Part shown: positions 58,345 to 64,000 of the stretch, piece by piece
Layout: the number at the start of each line of letters is the position of its first letter
Position numbering within the stretch: the stretch's first letter is position 1
Origin: Glycomyces artemisiae
GTDB lineage: Bacteria; Actinomycetota; Actinomycetes; Mycobacteriales; Micromonosporaceae
Reading direction: 5' to 3'
NCBI RefSeq assembly: GCF_003002955.1
Contig: NZ_PVTJ01000003.1
Coordinates: forward strand, 372,001 to 436,000
Length of the DNA: 64,000 nt
The notes under the pieces: model-generated
What the model was told of the DNA's origin: nothing
Seen by the model: the letters and a program-made list of their open reading frames with translations, nothing else
Database searches by the model: none
Made by a program: the position numbers and the translations under genes

Positions 58345-59589
58345 ATGACCGAACCCGCCGCGCGATTCCGCGACGTCCTCGCCGTCCGCGAGTTCCGATT
58401 CCTCTGGCTCGCCCAGGCCCAGTCGCGCGTCGGCGACCAGATCGCGCGGGTCGCCGTCGCGCTGCTGGTGTTCGAGCGGACCGACTCGGCGGCGCTCACC
58501 GCGCTGACCTACGCGCTCACGTACCTGCCGCCGCTCATCACGGCCCCGCTCCTGGCCGGGCTGGCCGACCGGTACTCGCGGCGGGCCGTCATGGTCGCCG
58601 TCGACCTCCTCCGCGCCGTCCTCATCGGCGCCATGGCCATCCCGGGGCTGCCGCTGCCGATCGTCGCGGTCCTGCTGGTGGCCGTCACCTGCCCCGAACC
58701 GCTGTTCTCGGCCGCCCGCATCGCCACCGTCCCCAAAGCGCTGCCGGGGAACCTGTTCCCGGTCGGCATGAGCATCGCGACCTCCACCGACCAGATCGCG
58801 CAGATCGCCGGGTTCGCCCTCGGCGGTGTCATCGTGAACGCCTACGGCCCCCACGCCGCGCTCGCGGTCAACGCCGCCACGTTCCTGGTCTCGGCGGCGC
58901 TCCTCCAGTTCGGCATCGGGCCGCACGTCCCCGAGCACGACGACCCGAGCTCCCGTCGCGGCAGCGGGTTCGCCCTCGCCGGGATCCGACTCGTCGTCGG
59001 CGACAAGCGACTCCTCGCCATCGCGGGCCTGGTGTGGCTGGTCGGCCTCTACGTGGTCGCCGAGGCGCTCGCAGCCCCCTACGCCGCCGAGATCGGCGCG
59101 GGCCGGGAGTCGGTCGGGCTCCTCATGTCCTCCATCGTGATCGGCACCGCCGTCGGCGCGCTCCTGGTGGCGCGCCTGGGAACCGAGTGGCGACGGCGGC
59201 TGACCGTCCCGCTCGCGGTCGCCGCGGGCCTGGCGCTCGCCGCGACGGCGGCCGCGCCGCCCCTGTGGGCGACCTTCGCACTGTGGACGCTCGCCGGAGT
59301 CTGCCACGCCTACATCGTGCTCGCCCAAGTCCGCTTCACCATGTTCATCCCCGACGGCATGCGCTCACGCGCCATCGGCTTCGCCGCCGCGGGACTCCAG
59401 ACCGCGCAGGGCCTCGGCATCGCCCTCGGCGGCCTGCTCGCCCAGGCGCTCTCCCCGTCGCTCGCGATCGGCATCTGCGCCGCCACCGGGGCCCTGACCG
59501 CCCTGGTCATCGGCGTCGCATCACGGGAGGCCGTCGACCTGTTCGGCGGGGCGGCCCGCCGCTCCGCCGAGCGGGTTCAGAGGGTGTAA
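58345..59589 (+). CDS. MFS transporter (EntS-like exporter type)
   Basis: 414 residues from ATG 58345; the upstream open frame is not family sequence. Twelve membrane helices. The N-terminus VREFRFLWLAQAQSRVGDQIARVAVALLVF and loop ADRYSRRAVMVAVDLLRAVLIG (~residues 75-96) match the MFS_3/EntS group that exports siderophores, macrolides or other hydrophobic compounds. No adjacent siderophore gene is visible here, although the efe iron genes lie 0.8 kb downstream. The ribosome site is weak. The 3' end overlaps a convergent gene by 13 bp. Confidence 0.84.
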   Translation: MTEPAARFRDVLAVREFRFLWLAQAQSRVGDQIARVAVALLVFERTDSAALTALTYALTYLPPLITAPLLAGLADRYSRRAVMVAVDLLRAVLIGAMAIPGLPLPIVAVLLVAVTCPEPLFSAARIATVPKALPGNLFPVGMSIATSTDQIAQIAGFALGGVIVNAYGPHAALAVNAATFLVSAALLQFGIGPHVPEHDDPSSRRGSGFALAGIRLVVGDKRLLAIAGLVWLVGLYVVAEALAAPYAAEIGAGRESVGLLMSSIVIGTAVGALLVARLGTEWRRRLTVPLAVAAGLALAATAAAPPLWATFALWTLAGVCHAYIVLAQVRFTMFIPDGMRSRAIGFAAAGLQTAQGLGIALGGLLAQALSPSLAIGICAATGALTALVIGVASREAVDLFGGAARRSAERVQRV

Positions 59590-60149
59590 CCGAAGTTCCT
59601 GCATGCCTGCTGTATCTCGTAGAGAATCGATTCAGTGTCCTCCTCGTCAGGACTGATTCCCTTGTCCTCGAACTCGATGCAGGCCGGTTCCCAGTATCGG
59701 TAGAGCGCCACCATGTCGCTGATTTCGTATATGCCGTCGACGTTCTCGAAGTCTTGAATGTATTCCTCAGACCGATCGCTGTCGGTCAGTTTGACGTGGA
59801 AGGAGGACGGCAGCGTATCGGCCTCTGCGCCGTCCAGGATTTCAGGCTGGTCTGCGAAGGTGTCCTGGAAGTGTTCGAAGGCTTCCGCCTGGGACTCGAA
59901 CTCGACCTCCTCGGTGAGCGGATGCTGCTGGAGCGCAGTCTCAATCTGCTCCAGGACGTCGTCCTCGATGTCGCGTTCAAGGTAGATGATCACATCCACG
60001 TCGCCGGGAAACTCATGGGCCGCCACCTCTTCTTCCTCGCGGAGGAGGAAGTACGCGAGCGTCCCGGCGACCGCGACTCCCACGCACAGGGCCGCAATCG
60101 CGAGTGTTCGGCCGAGGGGCATCTTGGCAGGACCGGTGATCGTGGACAT
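59577..60149 (-). CDS. Single-pass membrane protein with FtsX-like extracellular domain
   Basis: 190 residues from ATG 60149; ATG 60122 is an alternative. One membrane helix (LAIAALCVGVAVAGTLAYFLL, ~residues 15-35), then an outside domain resembling the FtsX ectodomain: VDVIIYLERDIEDDVLEQIETAL, VEFESQAEAFEHFQDTF and DTLPSSFHVKLTDSDRSEEY. The four-helix permease part of FtsX and an FtsE partner are absent. The C-terminal ~55 residues are specific and include two Cys. The DNA is visibly less GC-rich than its neighbours. FtsX ectodomains activate cell-wall hydrolases, so a regulator of a hydrolase or a decoy is possible. Function unknown. Confidence 0.7.
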   Translation of the reverse strand: MSTITGPAKMPLGRTLAIAALCVGVAVAGTLAYFLLREEEEVAAHEFPGDVDVIIYLERDIEDDVLEQIETALQQHPLTEEVEFESQAEAFEHFQDTFADQPEILDGAEADTLPSSFHVKLTDSDRSEEYIQDFENVDGIYEISDMVALYRYWEPACIEFEDKGISPDEEDTESILYEIQQACRNFGYTL

Positions 60150-60282
60150 GACTCCAGGGTACTGAAAAAGCAGAAACCGGTGGGGCGAGCGAAGGTCGTT
60201 CGCATCGGTCACCCACTGACCCGCCGCGCCGCAGTCGCCGGCGGCGGTGTCGGAGTTGGAGCCGTGTTGTGACCGTCGCGGG

Positions 60283-60314
60283 TTGACCCGGGGTCGGAGG
60301 CTTGCCTAACCTAA
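60283..60314 (+). promoter_or_regulatory. efeUOB promoter with IdeR/DtxR-like box
   Basis: GGAGGCTTGCCTAACCTAA (60296-60314) matches the DtxR/IdeR consensus TTAGGTTAGCCTAACCTAA at 15 of 19 positions, with the right half essentially perfect. It overlaps the -10 (TAACCT, 60307-60312) that lies 18 bp after a -35 TTGACC (60283-60288). Fe(II)-bound repressor would shut off iron uptake. Confidence 0.75.
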
Positions 60315-60355
60315 GTTACTGTCGGTCGGCCGCCCACCACGCTAGGAGCACCCCC

Positions 60356-61195
60356 TTGTTCGCGACCTTTCTCGTCGGTCTGCGCGAAGGACTGGAAGCG
60401 ACGCTCATCGTCAGCATCCTCGTCGCCTGCCTCGTCAAGACCGACCAGCGCCGGTACCTGCCGCACGTGTGGGGCGGCGTCGCCGTCGCCGTGCTGCTGT
60501 CGATCGGGGCGGGGGCGGCGCTCCAGTACGGGAGCACGCGGCTCAGCTTCACCGGGCAGGAGCGCTTCGAGGCGATCACCTCGGTGCTCGCGGTCGCGTT
60601 CGTGACCTGGATGATCTTCTGGATGCGGGGCGCGGCCAAGCACATCGCGGGGGACCTGCGCGACAAGCTGGGCGAAGCGATCGGCATGGGGCCCTTCGCG
60701 GTCGTACTCATCGCGTTCCTCGCCGTGATCCGCGAGGGCCTGGAGACCGCGCTCATCCTGTACTCGATGGTCGACTACGCCGACGACCCGGCCGCCTCGC
60801 TCGGGGCCGCGGGCGGCGGCATCGCCGTCGCGGTCGCCATCGGGTTCGGCCTGTACCAGGGCGCCATCCGCGTCAACCTCTCCAAGTTCTTCACCTGGAC
60901 CGGCGCGCTGCTGGTCCTGGTGGCCGCCGGGCTCCTCAAGTACGGCGTCCACGACTTCCAGGAGGCCGGCGACCTGCCCGGCCTGAACGACCTCGCGTTC
61001 GACCTCAGCCCCGTCCTCGCCCCCGGCACCTGGTACGCCGAGATCCTCTCCGGGATGTTCAACCTGACCCCGGCCCCCACCGTGATCGAGACGATCGCCT
61101 GGGCCGCGTACCTCGTGCCGGTCCTCGTCCTGTTCCTCATGCCCCGCAAGCAACCCGCTCCCGTGCCCGCCGCGGCGACCGAGACAACCGATTAG
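60356..61195 (+). CDS. efeU: Iron permease EfeU (FTR1 family)
   Basis: 279 residues from TTG 60356 with AGGAG upstream; translation from 60302 would read through the IdeR-like box. Seven-helix FTR1/EfeU permease with two iron-binding REGLE motifs: GLREGLEATLIV (~residue 9) and VIREGLETALIL (~residue 124). Imports ferric iron across the membrane with EfeO and EfeB. First gene of efeUOB; 7 bp from efeO. Confidence 0.9.
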   Translation: MFATFLVGLREGLEATLIVSILVACLVKTDQRRYLPHVWGGVAVAVLLSIGAGAALQYGSTRLSFTGQERFEAITSVLAVAFVTWMIFWMRGAAKHIAGDLRDKLGEAIGMGPFAVVLIAFLAVIREGLETALILYSMVDYADDPAASLGAAGGGIAVAVAIGFGLYQGAIRVNLSKFFTWTGALLVLVAAGLLKYGVHDFQEAGDLPGLNDLAFDLSPVLAPGTWYAEILSGMFNLTPAPTVIETIAWAAYLVPVLVLFLMPRKQPAPVPAAATETTD

Positions 61196-61202
61196 GAGAA
61201 CC

Positions 61203-62336
61203 ATGCGCCACCACCGCATCGCCGCCGCCGTCGCGGCGGCCCTCGCCGCCGCGGGCCTGGCCGCCTGCACCGAGAAGCCCGAGGAGGGCGCCGACGGCGG
61301 GCCCATCGCGGTGACCGCCACCGACGACTCCTGCGAGGTCGCCGCCACCGAGGCCGAAGCCGGGACGGTCACGTTCGCGGTCAGCAACGACGGCACCAAG
61401 GTCACCGAGTTCTACGTCTACGCCGAAGGCAACCGGGTCATGGGCGAGGTCGAGAACATCACGCCCGGCCTCACCCGCGAGCTCATCGTCGAGCTGCCCG
61501 CCGACGAGTACGAGACCGCCTGCAAGCCCGGCATGACCGGCGAGGGCATCCGCGGCGCCTTCACCGTCACCGGCGAGGCGGCCGACCTCAGCGACGACGA
61601 GGCGATCCAGGCCGCGGTCGACTCCTACAAGACGTACATCGCGAGCCAGTCCGAAGCGCTCCTCGACAAGACCGGCGAGTTCACCGAGGCAGTGAAGGCC
61701 GGCGACGTCGAAGGCGCGAAGGCCCTCTACCCGGTCGCCCGCACCTACTGGGAGCGCATCGAGCCGGTCGCCGAGATCTTCGGCGACCTCGACCCGAAGG
61801 TCGACGCCCGCGAGGACGACTTCCCCGCCGGCCCGACCGACCCCGCGTTCACCGGCTTCCACCGGCTCGAATACGACCTGTGGATCACCGGCGACGTCTC
61901 GGCCTCCGCACCCGTCGCCGACCAGCTCATGACCGACGTCCAGGAGGTCGTCGAGCGCGCCGCCTCCGAGGAGCTGTCCCCGCTCCAGCTCGCCAACGGC
62001 GCCAAGGAACTCCTCGACGAGATCGCCACCGGCAAGATCACCGGCGAGGAGGACCGCTACTCGCACACCGACCTGTGGGACTTCGCGGCCAACCTCGAAG
62101 GCTCCGAGGCCGCCGTCGCCTCCATGCGGCCCGTCCTCGAAGCACGCGACCCCGACCTGGTCGCCGAACTCGACGAGCAGTTCGCCGCCGCGCACGCCGC
62201 GCTCGAAGCCCACCGCGACGGCGACGGCTGGCGGCTCCACAATGAACTGACCGAGGCCGAGCTCCAGGCGCTGTCCGACGCGATCAACGCGCTCGCCGAA
62301 CCCGTCAGCCGGGTCGCCGGCGTCATCGCCGGGTAG
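61203..62336 (+). CDS. efeO: Iron-uptake lipoprotein EfeO (cupredoxin plus M75 domain)
   Basis: 377 residues. Lipobox LAAC (Cys22). N-terminal cupredoxin-like domain (~35-125) with CEV, FYVYAEGNRVMGEVENITPGL and ETACKPGM. C-terminal imelysin/M75 helical domain (~135-377) with the HxxE iron motif in GFHRLEYDLW (~residue 220) and YSHTDLWDFAANLEGSEAA. EfeO binds ferrous/ferric iron outside the membrane and passes it to EfeU. 12 bp to efeB. Confidence 0.9.
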   Translation: MRHHRIAAAVAAALAAAGLAACTEKPEEGADGGPIAVTATDDSCEVAATEAEAGTVTFAVSNDGTKVTEFYVYAEGNRVMGEVENITPGLTRELIVELPADEYETACKPGMTGEGIRGAFTVTGEAADLSDDEAIQAAVDSYKTYIASQSEALLDKTGEFTEAVKAGDVEGAKALYPVARTYWERIEPVAEIFGDLDPKVDAREDDFPAGPTDPAFTGFHRLEYDLWITGDVSASAPVADQLMTDVQEVVERAASEELSPLQLANGAKELLDEIATGKITGEEDRYSHTDLWDFAANLEGSEAAVASMRPVLEARDPDLVAELDEQFAAAHAALEAHRDGDGWRLHNELTEAELQALSDAINALAEPVSRVAGVIAG

Positions 62337-62348
62337 CGGGGGGCGACC

Positions 62349-63602
62349 ATGAAGCGACGCACCGCGATCGGACTCGGCGCCGGCGGCGTCCTCGCCGCCG
62401 GGGCCGGGTTCGCCGCTGGGCGGCTCCTCCCCGAGGCCACCGCCGCGCAGGCGGACGGCGGCGCCGACGAGGCCATCGACTTCTTCGGCGCCAACCAGGC
62501 CGGGATCGTCACGCCCGCGCAGGACCGCCTCCACTTCGCCGCGTTCGACGTCCTCACCGAGGACCGCGACGACCTCGTCGACCTGCTCAAGGCCTGGACG
62601 GCCGCCGCCGCGCGGATGTGCGGCGGCGACTACGCCGGGCCCGGCGGGGCCGTCGGCGGCGACTACTACGGGCCGCCCGAGGACACCGGCGAGGCCCAGG
62701 GCCTCCCGGCCTCCGGGCTGACGCTCACGATCGGGTTCGGGCCGTCGCTGTTCACCACCGCGGACGGCGCGGGCCGGTTCGGGATCGCCGACCGCAGACC
62801 CGAAGCGCTGCAACCGCTGCCGGGCTTCCCGCTGGACGACCTCGACCCGGCGATCTCCGGCGGCGACCTGTGCGTCCAGGCCTGCGCGAACGACCCGCAG
62901 GTGGCCGTCCACGCCATCCGCAACCTCTCGCGCATCGGCTTCGGCACGGTCGGCGTCCGCTGGTCGCAGCTCGGCTTCGGCCGCACCTCCTCGACCTCGC
63001 GGACGCAGGCCACGCCCCGGAACCTCATGGGGTTCAAGGACGGCACCGCGAACCTCAAAGCAGAGGAGACCGAGGCCCTCGACGAGCACCTGTGGGTCGC
63101 CGCCGACGACGGCCCCGCGTGGCTGGCCGGCGGGTCGTACATGGTGACCCGCCGGATCAGGATGATGGTCGAGACCTGGGACCGCACCTCGCTCGCCGAG
63201 CAGGAGGCGATCTTCGGCCGCGACAAGTCCGAGGGCGCGCCGCTGGGCTCGGCCGCCGAGTTCGACGAGCCCGACTTCGACGCGACCGAGGGCGGCCAGC
63301 CGGTCATCCCCGAGCTCGCGCACGTGCGTCTGGCGCATCCGTCGAACCACGACGGCGCCCGGATGCTGCGGCGCGGCTACTCCTTCGTCGACGGCACCGA
63401 CGACCTCGGCCGACTCGACGCGGGACTGTTCTTCATCGCCTACCAGCGCGACCCGCGCCGCGCGTTCATCCCGGTCCAGGAGTCCTTGGCGGCCAACGAC
63501 GTCCTCAACGAGTACATCAAGCACGTCTCCTCGGGCCTCTTCGCCTGCCCGCCGGGCGTGGCCGACGCCGACGACTGGTGGGGCCGGACGCTGTTCGCCT
63601 AG
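62349..63602 (+). CDS. efeB: Deferrochelatase/DyP-type haem peroxidase EfeB
   Basis: 417 residues. Signal sequence MKRRTAIGLGAGGVLAAGAGFAAG with a twin arginine, so probably Tat-exported. DyP-type peroxidase: distal GFKDGTAN (catalytic Asp, ~residue 228) and proximal His region HVRLAHPSNHDGARMLRRGYSF (~residues 325-346), with FFIAYQRDPRRAFIPVQ near the end. EfeB oxidises ferrous iron for EfeU or releases iron from haem. Last gene of the operon; a stem-loop follows. Confidence 0.9.
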   Translation: MKRRTAIGLGAGGVLAAGAGFAAGRLLPEATAAQADGGADEAIDFFGANQAGIVTPAQDRLHFAAFDVLTEDRDDLVDLLKAWTAAAARMCGGDYAGPGGAVGGDYYGPPEDTGEAQGLPASGLTLTIGFGPSLFTTADGAGRFGIADRRPEALQPLPGFPLDDLDPAISGGDLCVQACANDPQVAVHAIRNLSRIGFGTVGVRWSQLGFGRTSSTSRTQATPRNLMGFKDGTANLKAEETEALDEHLWVAADDGPAWLAGGSYMVTRRIRMMVETWDRTSLAEQEAIFGRDKSEGAPLGSAAEFDEPDFDATEGGQPVIPELAHVRLAHPSNHDGARMLRRGYSFVDGTDDLGRLDAGLFFIAYQRDPRRAFIPVQESLAANDVLNEYIKHVSSGLFACPPGVADADDWWGRTLFA

Positions 63603-63612
63603 CGTCGGGGCG

Positions 63613-63635
63613 CGGGAGTGGCGATGGCACTCCCG
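63613..63635. terminator. Terminator after efeB
   Basis: 8-bp perfect stem CGGGAGTG/CACTCCCG (63613-63620 with 63628-63635), 7-nt loop, 10 bp after the efeB stop. The rest of the gap to 63728 shows no gene. Confidence 0.6.
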
Positions 63636-63728
63636 GCCTCGCCGAGTCCGAGGGCGGCGATGCGGAGGGTCACGCGGGCCCTCGTCAGGTATGGGGGTGC
63701 CGCAGGCGTCGCGGCCCTGGCCCGCCGA

Positions 63729-64000
63729 TCAGGACCGCGGGGGAATTTCGCCGCTGCCTCTGACGATGAGGGTGGTGCCGACGACGACGCGGTGGGCCGG
63801 GGAGGCGTCGCCGTCGAGGCGGGCGAAGACGCGTTCGGCGGCGATGCGGCCGAGGTCCTCGGGGTGCTGGGCGATGACAGTGACGCCGGGTTCGAGGAGG
63901 TCGGCGAGCTCGATGTCGTCGAAGCCGACGAGGGCGGTGTCGCGGTGGCGGCCGCGGTCGCGCAGCGCGTGGAGCGCGCCGATCGTGATGAGGTTCTGGG
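63729..64000 (-). CDS. LacI-family regulator, C-terminal part (N-terminus outside window)
   Basis: A frame open from the window end to a TGA at 63729 encodes about 90 residues of a LacI/PurR-type effector domain: NLITIGALHALRDRG, the family hallmark TALVGFDDIELADLLEPGVTV, then RIAAERVFARLDGD and VVVGTTLIVRGS ahead of the C-terminus. The DNA-binding domain lies beyond base 64000. Convergent with efeB, so it controls genes outside the window. Confidence 0.78.
   Translation of the reverse strand, partial: QNLITIGALHALRDRGRHRDTALVGFDDIELADLLEPGVTVIAQHPEDLGRIAAERVFARLDGDASPAHRVVVGTTLIVRGSGEIPPRS

Noticed and set aside
60302-60355. N-terminal extension of EfeU
   Set aside because: It overlaps the IdeR-like box and -10, and family members start at the FATFLVGLREGLE segment.

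Overview
The window is about 64 kb of very GC-rich DNA with GTG and TTG starts, 4-bp ATGA/GTGA gene overlaps, many LacI/TetR/MarR regulators, secreted multidomain glycosidases and GC-rich stem-loop terminators without U-tracts. This fits a saprophytic actinomycete. A Glycomyces-like genus is possible, but the sequence alone does not fix it. I see no rRNA, tRNA, CRISPR array or phage module. The only mobile element is a solo TnpB element.

Layout. 1-10.2 kb: end of an NmrA-like gene coupled to a CobW GTPase; an IlvD/EDD sugar-acid dehydratase; a ppGpp synthetase; a flavin monooxygenase with a divergent TetR; a RibD-C reductase; and a homogentisate operon (hmgA, a conserved unknown, fahA). 10.4-11.9 kb: an intact IS605/IS1341-type TnpB element with hairpin ends and a probable omega-RNA. 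11.9-27.0 kb: an arabinan/arabinoside locus with two large secreted GH43 proteins, a YtfQRT-YjfF-type furanose ABC importer, a second sugar-ABC ATPase and a LacI repressor. The same operator (TGTTACCGG core) lies at the repressor gene, the importer and the larger GH43 gene. 27.1-34.3 kb: a small kinase, an Lpl/YtcP-type oligosaccharide ABC importer with YesL, and two more LacI genes.

34.3-40.5 kb: a serine hydrolase, DUF418 and Sap/SfLAP membrane proteins, LysR/DoxX and TetR/aldo-keto reductase pairs. 40.5-45.0 kb: a probable MarR-controlled electrophile or redox-stress regulon (MarR, an NmrA-like protein, a pirin-GNAT fusion, a second pirin, a TPR protein) with a related operator before each unit. 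45.0-49.9 kb: a zinc-uptake locus aztA/aztB-aztD-like-aztC-aztD, divergent around a Zur-like box and an apparently leaderless promoter. 50-60 kb: GNAT, ArsR/MFS pair, DUF7144, alpha/beta hydrolase/TetR, WYL regulator, aldo-keto reductase/TetR pair, a second MFS exporter and an FtsX-ectodomain-like membrane protein. 60.3-63.6 kb: efeUOB iron uptake behind an IdeR/DtxR-like box. The window ends inside another LacI gene.

How the parts fit. The 11.9-34 kb block is a plant-polysaccharide programme: secreted GH43 enzymes release arabino-oligosaccharides, two ABC systems import sugars and LacI repressors gate them. The sugar-acid dehydratase at 1.6 kb could belong to the same metabolism. The metal loci (azt, efe) carry recognisable Zur- and IdeR-type sites. 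Most other genes form small divergent regulator/enzyme pairs with readable palindromes between them.
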